Below, piece by piece: positions 19,566 to 28,179 of a DNA stretch of 64,000 bases. Under the pieces are notes generated by a model, which worked only from the letters and a program-made list of their open reading frames with translations, made no database searches and was not told the DNA's origin. The stretch is from an uncultured Actinomycetes bacterium (GTDB lineage Bacteria > Actinomycetota > Acidimicrobiia > Acidimicrobiales > Microtrichaceae): positions 26,427-90,426 of the forward strand of contig CAIYGQ010000174.1 of NCBI GenBank assembly GCA_903925745.1. The letters run 5' to 3'. Both the position numbers and the translations under genes were made by a program. The stretch's first letter is position 1, and every line of letters begins with the position of its first letter.

Positions 19566-20555
19566 ATCACCCTCTCGTCCCTCCCACTCCAGCCTGGTGA
19601 CACGGGCGACGATGTCGCCGACCTCCAACGGCGCCTCGCCGCCCACGGGGCCCACAGTGGTGACCGGGCCGGCCACTACGGACCGGGAACGTCCGACGCG
19701 GTCCGACGGTTCCAGGAGCGTCGGTCCCTGCCCGTCACCGGGGTCTGCGACGTGACCACGTGGTCGATGCTCGTGGAGGCCGGGTACTCCCTGGGCCACC
19801 GACTCCTCTGCCTGCAGCGGCCGATGCTCCGCGGCGACGACGTGGCCGACCTCCAGTTGAGGTTGAGCCATCTGGGGTTCGACCCGGGGCGGATCGACGG
19901 CATCTTCGGGCCGCAGACCGAGCAGGCGGTGAGTGCGTTCCAGCGGAACACGGGGCTGGTGTGCGACCGGGTCTGCGGCGACGACACCGTCGAGGCCCTC
20001 GACCAACTCGGGCGGGGAGGCGAGCTGACCTCGGTGACCGTGGTCCGCGAGGCAGAGCGGCTCCGGACCAGCACCCGCCGGCTGGAACACCTCATCGTCG
20101 CCCTCGGGACCGACGGGAGCGAACTGGCCGGGGCGCTGGCCGACGAGGTGCGGTCGATCCTCCACGAGGTGGCGGCCCAGGTATCGGTCCTCGACGGCGA
20201 CTGGTCCGCCCAGGCGACCTACTGCAACGACCTCCGCGCCGACCTCTACGTCGGCCTCGAGATCCTGCCCGACGTCCGCGTCGACGCCGCCCACTTCGGC
20301 GTGGAGGGCTTCGAGTCACTGGGCGGTCGGAGGCTCGCCGAGGCGATCATCGAGGAGCTCCCGGCGGTACCCGGGTGGGGGAGCGGAACCGTCTCCGGTC
20401 GCCGATCGCCGATCCTCCGAGAGACGCGCTCCCCCGCGGTGCTCCTCCGGATCGGAGCCCCGGAGGTGGTCGACCAGCAGCACGGCATGATCGCCACCGC
20501 CGTGGTCCGAGCGGTGCAGCAGTGGCCGGAGCTGGTCGCAGCTCCATCGACCTGA
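19566..20555 (+). CDS. CwlM-like protein: two peptidoglycan-binding domains plus degenerate amidase_3-like domain; apparent ATC start
   Basis: Frame opens after TGA 19548-19550; ITLSSLPLQPGDTGDDVADLQRRLAAHGAHSGD...YGPGTSDAVRRFQERRSLPVTGVCDVTTWSMLVEAG...LRGDDVADLQLRLSHLGFDPGRIDGIFGPQTEQAVSAFQRNTGL; located trxA-X-parB. Confidence 0.78.
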   Translation: MTLSSLPLQPGDTGDDVADLQRRLAAHGAHSGDRAGHYGPGTSDAVRRFQERRSLPVTGVCDVTTWSMLVEAGYSLGHRLLCLQRPMLRGDDVADLQLRLSHLGFDPGRIDGIFGPQTEQAVSAFQRNTGLVCDRVCGDDTVEALDQLGRGGELTSVTVVREAERLRTSTRRLEHLIVALGTDGSELAGALADEVRSILHEVAAQVSVLDGDWSAQATYCNDLRADLYVGLEILPDVRVDAAHFGVEGFESLGGRRLAEAIIEELPAVPGWGSGTVSGRRSPILRETRSPAVLLRIGAPEVVDQQHGMIATAVVRAVQQWPELVAAPST

Positions 20556-20653
20556 ACCCTCGACCTGAAGTGCCGCGTGCGGCTAACCACAGGGTTGTCC
20601 ACACGTGGGGATAAACCCTCCAGCCGAGATCGACCCCACCAGCAGGGGTGCGA

Positions 20654-21580
20654 TCACTCAGCGATGATGAGCCGGTAGATCCGCTCCAGGTCCTCGAGGT
20701 TCGCGAAGTCCACGACGACCTTGCCCCGCCGGGCGGACATCGAGATCGACACCTTGGTGTCCAGACGCTCCGCCAGCAGCTCCTCGAGCTCCAGCAGTCC
20801 GGGGGGGCGGAGTCGAGGGCGGGGCCCGTCGTCCCCCGGGTCGGTCGACCCGGCCCCGGATTCAGCTTGAGCGCCCGCTCCCGCTCCTGCGCCGAGGCCC
20901 TGCTCCAGTTCGAGTCGCTCCCGCACCAGTTGCTCCAGGTCCCGGACCGACAGGCCCTCGGCGACCGCACGCCGGGCCAGCGCCTCTTGGTAGGCCCGAT
21001 CCGGGTGGCCGAGCAGGGCCTTGGCGTGCCCTGCGCTCAGGAGTTGCTCCCCCACCAACTTCTGCACGGCCGGCGTCAACTGGAAGAGCCGGAGCAGATT
21101 GGCCACCGACGCCCGACTCCGGCCGACCCGCTGCGCGACCTGCTCCTGGGTGTAGCCGAAGTCCTCGATCAACTGCTGGTAGGCAGCGGCCTCCTCCAGC
21201 GGGTTCAGGTCCTGACGGTGCAGGTTCTCCACGAGCGCCTGCTCCAACGAGGAGACGTCCTCGACGGAGCGCACCACCACCGGCACCTCGGTCAGGTTCG
21301 CCCGCTTCGCAGCCCGGAGCCGACGTTCGCCGGCGATGAGTTCGAACCCATCGTCCACCGGACGGACCAGGAGGGGTTGGAGCACGCCCAGCTCACGGAT
21401 GGAGTCGGCCAGACCGACGAGGGTCTCCTCGTCGAAGGACTTCCTCGGTTGGAGCGGATTGGCCCGCACCTGCTCGATCGGAACCAGTTGGTACCCGGCG
21501 ATGCCCGGTTCGCCCCCCGCCTCTGAGGCGGCGGGAATCAGCGAGGTGATCCCCCGTCCCAGTCCTCCCTTACGAGCCAC
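20654..21580 (-). CDS. parB: Chromosome partitioning protein ParB
   Basis: GLGRGITSLIP...IRANPLQPRKSFDEETLVGLADSIRELGVLQPLLVRP...LIAGERRLRAAKRA...ENLHRQDLNPLEEAAAYQQL. Confidence 0.96.
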   Translation of the reverse strand: MARKGGLGRGITSLIPAASEAGGEPGIAGYQLVPIEQVRANPLQPRKSFDEETLVGLADSIRELGVLQPLLVRPVDDGFELIAGERRLRAAKRANLTEVPVVVRSVEDVSSLEQALVENLHRQDLNPLEEAAAYQQLIEDFGYTQEQVAQRVGRSRASVANLLRLFQLTPAVQKLVGEQLLSAGHAKALLGHPDRAYQEALARRAVAEGLSVRDLEQLVRERLELEQGLGAGAGAGAQAESGAGSTDPGDDGPRPRLRPPGLLELEELLAERLDTKVSISMSARRGKVVVDFANLEDLERIYRLIIAE

Positions 21581-22439
21581 CTGACACCTCCCTGGCGAGC
21601 TCCCGGTACGCCACGGCCCCCCGGGAACTCGAATCGAACACCGTGATCGGCTGGCCGAACGAGGGGGCTTCGGAGAGGCGGACGTTCCGGGGAATCGTGT
21701 TCCGGAACACCTTCGAGCCGAAGTGCCCCCTCACTTCGTCCTTGACCTGCTCGGCGAGCTTCGTCCGCCCGTCGTACATCACCAGGACCAGACCGGTGAT
21801 CTCCAGTTCCGGATTGAGGTGGGCCCGCACCAGCTCGACGTTGTTGGTGAGCAGCGCCAGCCCCTCCAACGCGTAGTACTCGCACTGGATCGGGACGATC
21901 ACCTCCCGGACGGCCGACAGTCCGTTCACCGTGAGTAGCCCCAGCGACGGAGGGCAGTCCACGAGCACGTAGTCGTAGTCGTCCAGCACGCCGTCGATGG
22001 CCCGCTTCAGGCGGGTCTCCCGGCTCATCATCGACACCAGTTCGACCTCGGCCCCCGAGAGGTCCCGGCTCGCCGGGGCCACGAAGAGGTTGCGGACCTC
22101 GGTCGGCTCGACGCAATCCTCCATGGGGAGACCGTGGATGAGGACGTCGTAGGTTGTGTGTTCGAGAGAGGACGGATCGATGCCCAGGCCGGTTGTGGCG
22201 TTGCCCTGAGGGTCCAGGTCGACGACCAGCGTCCGGAAGCCCAACTCGGCCAACGCCGCCCCCAGGTTGACGGCCGTCGTCGTCTTGCCCACTCCGCCCT
22301 TCTGGTTCGCGATCGCGATGACCCTGGGCAGGTCCGGGATCACCCGGGGTGCGTCCGCAGCCTGGTGGACACCAGTGCCGGGCGGACTCGGCGACGGCGC
22401 TTCGGCGTCCGGGGACGGAACCGGCAGGTCGCTCATCAT
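21570..22439 (-). CDS. parA: Chromosome partitioning ATPase ParA
   Basis: VIAIANQKGGVGKTTTAVNLGAALAELGFRTLVVDLDPQGNATTGLG; ATG pair at 22439/22436 after AGGAG; the track's upstream start reads through parS. Confidence 0.96.
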   Translation of the reverse strand: MMSDLPVPSPDAEAPSPSPPGTGVHQAADAPRVIPDLPRVIAIANQKGGVGKTTTAVNLGAALAELGFRTLVVDLDPQGNATTGLGIDPSSLEHTTYDVLIHGLPMEDCVEPTEVRNLFVAPASRDLSGAEVELVSMMSRETRLKRAIDGVLDDYDYVLVDCPPSLGLLTVNGLSAVREVIVPIQCEYYALEGLALLTNNVELVRAHLNPELEITGLVLVMYDGRTKLAEQVKDEVRGHFGSKVFRNTIPRNVRLSEAPSFGQPITVFDSSSRGAVAYRELAREVSGGS

Positions 22440-22528
22440 CGCTCCTGGGGAGAAGGGGCCCGGGTCCACCGGGCGGGGGGCGTCATCCTCGCCGCTGGAC
22501 CTGGCCAGGTCAAGGGTTTCCGGCGGTG

Positions 22529-22558
22529 CCGGTCGTGTTCCACGTGGAACACGACCGG
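22529..22558. promoter_or_regulatory. parS site 1 (core TGTTCCACGTGGAACA 22536-22551, 30-bp perfect palindrome)
   Basis: ccggtcgtgttccac|gtggaacacgaccgg. Confidence 0.95.
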
Positions 22559-22580
22559 ACGCTGGATCCGTCAGCCTGGA

Positions 22581-22598
22581 ATGTTCCACGTGGAACAT
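22581..22598. promoter_or_regulatory. parS site 2 (core 22582-22597)
   Basis: atgttccacgtggaacat. Confidence 0.95.
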
Positions 22599-22618
22599 CG
22601 GCCGCACCGCCGGCGGTG

Positions 22619-22654
22619 GGATTCGGGGTGTTCCACGTGGAACACCCCGAATCC
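22619..22654. promoter_or_regulatory. parS site 3 (core 22629-22644, 36-bp perfect palindrome)
   Basis: ggattcggggtgttccac|gtggaacaccccgaatcc. Confidence 0.95.
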
Positions 22655-22673
22655 GTGCTCGGCCTCGATCAGA

Positions 22674-23387
22674 TCAGAACAATGGTTGTTTCGTAGGTCG
22701 GCCCACCCGCCGCGGGAACCGATCATCAGGCCTGACCAGTCGGAGACGACGAATCCGACCTGGCTGGCCGGGGACCGCTCCCTCGTCCAGGAACCCGAGT
22801 TCAGCAAGGCCCGGACCGGGCCACCGGTCCGTCAGATCGCCCGGTGGCTCGCTCACGAGCAGCAGCCCGCCGGGTTCGATGAACCCGACTGCACACTCGG
22901 CCGTGACCGCAGGTGGCCCGAAGAGTCGAGCGGTCACCGTCGAGTAGCGGCGGCGATGTTCGGGGTCGCGAGCGACCTCCTCGGCCCGGCCATGGACCAC
23001 TCGGGTCCCCGGCACCAGATCGGTGGCCCACCGCTCGAGGAACGCACATCGGCGAGCGCTCGAGTCCAACAGGGTGACGTTGAGGTCAGGCCGGAAGTGG
23101 GCGACCAGCAGGCCCGGGAGGCCACCACCGGACCCCAGATCAAGCACGGCCCGAGCATCGACGCCGGCAGCCCGATCGATGAGGCGACTGAACGTCCACG
23201 CGCTCCGGACGTGGTCCAGTGGGTCAGGACCGCCGATCAGGTCGGCACGGCCCGCGGCCTCGAAGTACGCCTCGAGCACGGCCGGGGTCTCATCCGGGAC
23301 CAACCCGCCGGCCGTGCGCCGATCCGGGGCCGGGTCGTCTCGACCCCGAGGTGTTCCCGGCGGATCCCCAGCCGGATCTCGACCCAT
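22674..23387 (-). CDS. rsmG: 16S rRNA (guanine527-N7)-methyltransferase RsmG/GidB
   Basis: ARAVLDLGSGGGLPGLLVAHFRPDLNVTLLDSSARRCAFLERW; position between parA and jag. Confidence 0.92.
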   Translation of the reverse strand: MGRDPAGDPPGTPRGRDDPAPDRRTAGGLVPDETPAVLEAYFEAAGRADLIGGPDPLDHVRSAWTFSRLIDRAAGVDARAVLDLGSGGGLPGLLVAHFRPDLNVTLLDSSARRCAFLERWATDLVPGTRVVHGRAEEVARDPEHRRRYSTVTARLFGPPAVTAECAVGFIEPGGLLLVSEPPGDLTDRWPGPGLAELGFLDEGAVPGQPGRIRRLRLVRPDDRFPRRVGRPTKQPLF

Positions 23388-23421
23388 GGTCGAGACTCGC
23401 GCGGTGTCGGTGAACCCGGGT

Positions 23422-24300
23422 TCAGGCCGGTCGGACGACGACCCGACGGCGGGGCTCCTCGCCCTCGGAGGCCGACTCCACCCCGTCCAGCCCGGCGATG
23501 GTGTCGTGCACGATCTTGCGGTCGTTGCTCGACATCACCTCGAACGGAATCGTCACGCCCTCTTCCCGAGCCCGTTCCGCCGTGGTGACGACGAACGACT
23601 CGAGCGCCGCCCGCCGAGTGGCCCGGACGCCGGCCACGTCGACCTGGACCTTGCCGTACTCGCGGTCGTGGGCCTCGCGTTGCACGACGTGGCGAGCGAT
23701 CTCCTGCAGGGCGTCGAGCGTGTGCAGTCCGGGACCGATGAGGAGGCCAACCTCGCTCCCGTCGACGTCGATCCGGAGGACGTTGTCCTCGGTCAACTCC
23801 GCCGACACCGTCGTCTCGAGGCCGATCGCCTCGGAGAGACCGGCGAAGAACCGCTCGGCCACCGCCTCCTGTTCACTGGCTTCCATCATCGTTCGCTCCT
23901 TCGTCGGTCGCCTGTCCTGATCACGATCTGGTCGGTCATCGGTCGTCGGGGAGCGACCCGAATCAGAACCAGCACCGGTGGCCGCCGACCCGGTCGACTT
24001 CCGTCGAGGCGGTCGGTCCCCCTGCCGCTCCTGTCGTTCCCCGCCCTTCTGGGCAACTCCGCTCCGACCCTTGGATCGCCCGCCATCCTGCTTGCGGCGG
24101 GCTCGGTCCTGCTTCGGGGGCGGCGCCTTCGGGGCGATCCGGGCCCGCACACGGGCCTCGCCCCGGGTCCGGCCGAACAGGCCCTGCTTCGGTGTCTCCA
24201 GCACCTCGAACTCGGCGTCGACCTCATCGATCCCGAGTTCGTCCAGAGCCAGTTCCCGTGCCTCCTCGACGGACTTCGCCGTCACCTCGATCCACTCCAC
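23422..24300 (-). CDS. jag: Jag/SpoIIIJ-associated RNA-binding protein (Jag_N, KH, R3H) with long disordered basic linker
   Basis: WIEVTAKSVEEARELALDELGIDEVDAEFEVLETPKQGLFGRT...LLIGPGLHTLDALQEIARHVV...FEVMSSNDRKIVHDTIAGLDGVESASEGEEPRRRVVVRP. Confidence 0.93.
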   Translation of the reverse strand: MEWIEVTAKSVEEARELALDELGIDEVDAEFEVLETPKQGLFGRTRGEARVRARIAPKAPPPKQDRARRKQDGGRSKGRSGVAQKGGERQERQGDRPPRRKSTGSAATGAGSDSGRSPTTDDRPDRDQDRRPTKERTMMEASEQEAVAERFFAGLSEAIGLETTVSAELTEDNVLRIDVDGSEVGLLIGPGLHTLDALQEIARHVVQREAHDREYGKVQVDVAGVRATRRAALESFVVTTAERAREEGVTIPFEVMSSNDRKIVHDTIAGLDGVESASEGEEPRRRVVVRPA

Positions 24301-24388
24301 GTCCTACGTCACTCCTCGTCTCGTCCGTCGCCTCGTGGCGACGGGCCCGGCCGTCGGCACTCGTTCGCCTCGGCCACGCTCGTGTCGG

Positions 24389-25540
24389 TCACTCTCCACT
24401 CCGCCTCGGCTGGCCCGACCGGCGCGTGCTCCCCGATCCGGACTTGCGGCCCGCAGTCCGACCCGCGCCGTTCTGGGTCCGCTTCGAACCGCCGGATCCA
24501 CCGCCCGCCTTGGAACCCCCGCCGGCGGACTTCCCGTTGGACGACGTCGACGATCCGTTCCGGTCCGTTCCGCCCCTGCCTGACCGGTCCTTCCCGGGAC
24601 CGTTACCGGAGCCCTTGGCCGAGGACTTCTTGGAGCCCGCAACCTTGCCGCCCTCCTGGTCCTCACCGTCCCCGGCCGACCGGTCCGCGGACTTCTTCGA
24701 GGTCCGGTCCGAGGAGGGCTCGTCGTCGTCCTTGTAGACAGATCGAGTGATGTAGGCGTTCGTCCCGATGCGACAGAAGTTCTGGGTGCACCAGTAGAGG
24801 GCCAGACCCGCCGGGAACCCGAAGGAGAAGATCGGCAGGAAGAACGGCATGATCTTCATGATCATCTGCTGCTGCGGGTTGGCGGCGGCGTTCTTGTTCC
24901 GGGCCTGCAGCTGCCGGTTCTGGTACACCCCCGTCACCAACATGACGAGCAACAGAAGCAAGTACGGGATGGCAATGACCAGGCTGGCTCGCAACGCCTG
25001 ACTCGCCGACAACGACAGGTCCATCCCCAAGAAGTTCATGTCGTTCGTCTGGGAGAGCGACTCGTACAGTTGGGTCCCCGGGTTCAGGTGCAACGGCCGG
25101 AAGTTCTGGTTCTCGTAGACCCACGGAGTGAGCGTGAGGTTCCGTTGGACCTGACCGGCGATCTCGCCAACTCCGCTACCATTCCCACCGACCCGGTTCG
25201 TGAGTCCGCTGAGCAACTGGTACATGATGATGAACACGGGCATCTGGGCGAGGATCGGGAGGCAGCCCCCCAGGGGGTTGATCTGGTTCTCCCGGTAGAA
25301 CTTCATCAGCTCCTCGTTGAGCTTCTCCCGGTCGTCCTTGTACTTGGCCTGCAGCCGCTTCATCTCAGGCTGGAGCCGCTGCATCTGCAGCATGGACTTC
25401 GTGCTCTTCACCGTCAGCGGAGTGATCAGGACCATGACCAGCACGGTCAGGAGCATGATCGAGACGCCGTAGCTGGGGATCAACGTGTAGAAGAAGTTGA
25501 GGACCGATCCGATCAGGTCGAAGAACCCCTCGAACATCAA
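24389..25540 (-). CDS. yidC: Membrane protein insertase YidC/Oxa1 with long basic low-complexity tail
   Basis: LITPLTVKSTKSMLQMQRLQPEMKRLQAKYKDDREKLNEELMKFYRENQINPLGGCLPILAQMPVFIIMYQ. Confidence 0.95.
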   Translation of the reverse strand: MMFEGFFDLIGSVLNFFYTLIPSYGVSIMLLTVLVMVLITPLTVKSTKSMLQMQRLQPEMKRLQAKYKDDREKLNEELMKFYRENQINPLGGCLPILAQMPVFIIMYQLLSGLTNRVGGNGSGVGEIAGQVQRNLTLTPWVYENQNFRPLHLNPGTQLYESLSQTNDMNFLGMDLSLSASQALRASLVIAIPYLLLLLVMLVTGVYQNRQLQARNKNAAANPQQQMIMKIMPFFLPIFSFGFPAGLALYWCTQNFCRIGTNAYITRSVYKDDDEPSSDRTSKKSADRSAGDGEDQEGGKVAGSKKSSAKGSGNGPGKDRSGRGGTDRNGSSTSSNGKSAGGGSKAGGGSGGSKRTQNGAGRTAGRKSGSGSTRRSGQPRRSGE

Positions 25541-25854
25541 GACACCTGCTCTCGTTCGGTCGTGCGATCATCCGACCCGGCCGCGGGAGCCTCGTCCCGA
25601 CCGGCGGTGACTGTTGGCGCAGGGACCGGGTCGTAGCCCTGCGTTCCCCAGGGGTGACAACGTCCAATGCGCCTGATCGCCAACCAGGAACCACGGATCG
25701 CCCCGTGTGACTGGAGCGCCTCGATCGCGTACGCCGAACAACTCGGGTCGTGACGACAGGGCGAAGGACGGCCGGCGGCCACGTACTGGTAGGCGCGGAT
25801 CGGTCCGACGAGCACCCGCGCCCCGATCTTCGTCGCCGATTGATCACCCATCAC
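25537..25854 (-). CDS. yidD: Membrane protein insertion efficiency factor YidD
   Basis: RVLVGPIRAYQYVAAGRPSPCRHDPSCSAYAIEALQSHGAIRGSWLAIRRIGRCHPWGTQGYDPVP. Confidence 0.95.
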   Translation of the reverse strand: MMGDQSATKIGARVLVGPIRAYQYVAAGRPSPCRHDPSCSAYAIEALQSHGAIRGSWLAIRRIGRCHPWGTQGYDPVPAPTVTAGRDEAPAAGSDDRTTEREQVS

Positions 25855-26198
25855 TCATCGCCCGTTCCGAATCGACCGAAGGCCGCGAACACGGCGGTCC
25901 GGAGTTCGTCGTACGTCGCGTCCGTCGCTGCAGGACGCACGACCACCAGGTACCAACCCGGTGGGCACCCCCGTTCGACGAGCAACTCGGTGAGGGCCGC
26001 CCGGAGTCGGCGACGGACACGGTTGCGCCGCACCGCCGAGCCGACACGGCGCGAGGACGCGAAGGCGAGACCGATGCCGTCGGCGGGAGGAACCGGTGGA
26101 CCGCCGGAGCGAACCACGGTGAACCATCGGCAGCCGGCCCGGTCACCGGATCGGCGGAACGAACGAAACGTCGCACGAGACGTGATCCGATGGATCAA
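25851..26198 (-). CDS. rnpA: Ribonuclease P protein component
   Basis: [31 protein letters not shown]...[13 protein letters not shown]. Confidence 0.93.
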   Translation of the reverse strand: MIHRITSRATFRSFRRSGDRAGCRWFTVVRSGGPPVPPADGIGLAFASSRRVGSAVRRNRVRRRLRAALTELLVERGCPPGWYLVVVRPAATDATYDELRTAVFAAFGRFGTGDE

Positions 26199-26329
26199 GC
26201 CGAGAGACGGTGCCGGCCCTTCCGGCGCCGGTTCTTGAGGATCGCTCGCCCGGCGCGAGTTGACATACGGTGCCGGAACCCGTGCTTGCGGGCTCGGCGA
26301 CGCTTGTTCGGCTGGTAGGTGCGCTTCAC
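26195..26329 (-). CDS. rpmH: 50S ribosomal protein L34 (GTG start; absent from ORF track)
   Basis: Reverse-strand translation [44 protein letters not shown]. Confidence 0.96.
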   Translation of the reverse strand: MKRTYQPNKRRRARKHGFRHRMSTRAGRAILKNRRRKGRHRLSA

Positions 26330-26775
26330 GTCGGTCTCCGCTCCGTTCCTACCGGACCCCACGGGCGTGGAACCTGGCCACCGGTCCGGTTGCCCCGGTC
26401 CGACCCGCTCAGCAGGATCGGGGTGGTCGGCCGGAGCAGGCCGATGTTAGGGCCTCACCCGCACCACCGCCACTCCGGCCGGACCGGGTGTCGCCGCGCC
26501 GCCAGCGAAGCGAGGACCTGTGGACAGTTCGACCACCCTCGTACTTCGAGTGAACTGCACACCACGAAGAGTGATGTGACGTGTGTAACGATCGCGTTTG
26601 CGAGCGCATCATCGTCCGGGTAGGTTCCGCCGAAACCCGCACCACGACAGGGGAGTTCCGGGTTTTCCACAAGCTGGCGCCGGTGGATCCGGTGTCCACA
26701 GGTGTGGAACGCCCTGTGGACACGAGACGGGCGAGACCGGCGAGACGCGCGAGATGAGCGCGAGATGAGAGGGAC
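26330..26775. other. Putative oriC: divergent rpmH/dnaA intergenic with DnaA-box-like sequences
   Basis: Box-like sites CTGTGGACA 26519, TTTTCCACA 26663, GTGTCCACA 26692, CTGTGGACA 26714; replichore-like strand switch (left genes minus, right genes plus). Confidence 0.8.
26747..26768. repeat. Perfect 11-bp tandem repeat (gcgcgagatga x2) just upstream of dnaA
   Basis: gcgcgagatga at 26747-26757 and 26758-26768. Confidence 0.95.
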
Positions 26776-28179
26776 GTGGTGTCGAACACCGAGGCCGACG
26801 AGATCTGGGGCGCGGTGTCGAGCGTGCTCAGCGCCCAGTTGCAGCCGGGGACGTGGCGGTCCCTCTTCGAGGACGTCCGCGTCGACGACCTGGTCGACGA
26901 CACCCTCACCATCACCGTGCCGAGCCAGGTCGCCCGCAGCCGGATCGAGCGGAAGTTCGCCGGGCTGATCGAGGACGCCCTGGAGGACCAGGGCCACGGT
27001 GACATCCAGGTCGTCGTCGAGGTCGAGGTGGAGGACCGGGATCCCGACGACCTCAGCGGACTCGAGGCGGCCGGCGGGGCTGGTGTTCCTGTCACCGAAC
27101 CCGTCTCGCCCGCCGACGGGGACGACTCACCGCCGGACCGGTCGCCGACCAACAGCATCCCGAGCAGCCAGCTGACCTTCGACACGTTCGTGACGGGACC
27201 GTCGAACCGCTTCGCCCATGCCGCCGCGCTGTCGGTCGCCGAGACACCTGCCCGCAGTTACAACCCGCTGTTCATCTACGGCCAGGCCGGACTGGGCAAG
27301 ACCCATCTGCTCCAGGCCATCGCCCACTACATCCGCCAGAACTACCCCGGGTACGTGATCCGCTACATCTCGACCGAGACCCTGTTGAACGAATTCCTGG
27401 TCGCGATCCGTCGGAACACCCAACAGGAGTTCAAGCAGCGGTACCGCGAGATCGACGTGCTCCTGGTCGACGACATCCAGTTCATCGAGGGCAAGGAGCA
27501 GCTCCAGGAGGAGTTCTTCCACACCTTCAACACGCTGCACGGCGACCAGCGGCAGATCGTCCTGTCATCGGACCGCCCACCCGATGCCATCGCCACCCTG
27601 GAGGACCGCCTCCGCAGCCGGTTCAAGTGGGGCCTGATCACCGACATCCAACCGCCCGATTTCGAGACCCGGCTCGCCATCCTCCAGAAGAAGGGGGAGC
27701 AGTCCGGATCGACCGCGCCGCCGGACGTACTGGACTTCATCGCCACGAACATCACCTACAACATCCGGGAACTCGAGGGTGCCCTCATCCGGGTCAACGC
27801 CTACGCCACCCTCAACGACACCGAGTTGACGGTCGATCTGGCGAACGAGATCCTCGCCGACACGATCGCCTCGACGAAGCCACGCCTGATCACACCGACC
27901 TTGATCCTGGACCAGACCGCCGAGATGTTCGGCCTCACGGTGGAGCAACTCACGTCGAAGAGCCGCACCCGGGACCTGGTCCACGCCCGACAGATCGGCA
28001 TGTACGTCTGTCGGGAACTGACGGACCTCTCGTACCCGCAGATCGCCAAGGAGTTCGGCGGGCGGGACCACACGACGGTCATCCACGCCTACGAGAAGGT
28101 GTCGACCCGGATGAAGGACAAGCACAAGACCTACGAGGACGTCACCAGCCTGATCCAACAGATCCTCTCGAGCGGGTGA
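26776..28179 (+). CDS. dnaA: Chromosomal replication initiator protein DnaA
   Basis: LTFDTFVTGPSNRFAHAAALSVAE...FIYGQAGLGKTHLLQAIAHY...DVLLVDDIQFIEGKEQLQEEFFHTFN...GGRDHTTVIHAYEKV; GTG at 26776 or 26779. Confidence 0.98.
   Translation: MVSNTEADEIWGAVSSVLSAQLQPGTWRSLFEDVRVDDLVDDTLTITVPSQVARSRIERKFAGLIEDALEDQGHGDIQVVVEVEVEDRDPDDLSGLEAAGGAGVPVTEPVSPADGDDSPPDRSPTNSIPSSQLTFDTFVTGPSNRFAHAAALSVAETPARSYNPLFIYGQAGLGKTHLLQAIAHYIRQNYPGYVIRYISTETLLNEFLVAIRRNTQQEFKQRYREIDVLLVDDIQFIEGKEQLQEEFFHTFNTLHGDQRQIVLSSDRPPDAIATLEDRLRSRFKWGLITDIQPPDFETRLAILQKKGEQSGSTAPPDVLDFIATNITYNIRELEGALIRVNAYATLNDTELTVDLANEILADTIASTKPRLITPTLILDQTAEMFGLTVEQLTSKSRTRDLVHARQIGMYVCRELTDLSYPQIAKEFGGRDHTTVIHAYEKVSTRMKDKHKTYEDVTSLIQQILSSG

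Noticed and set aside
22442-22607. ParA N-terminal extension MRPMFHVEHSRLTDPASGRVPRGTRP
   Set aside because: The peptides MFHVEH/FHVEH come from reading through parS palindromes; the real start is at the ATG pair 22439/22436 after AGGAG.
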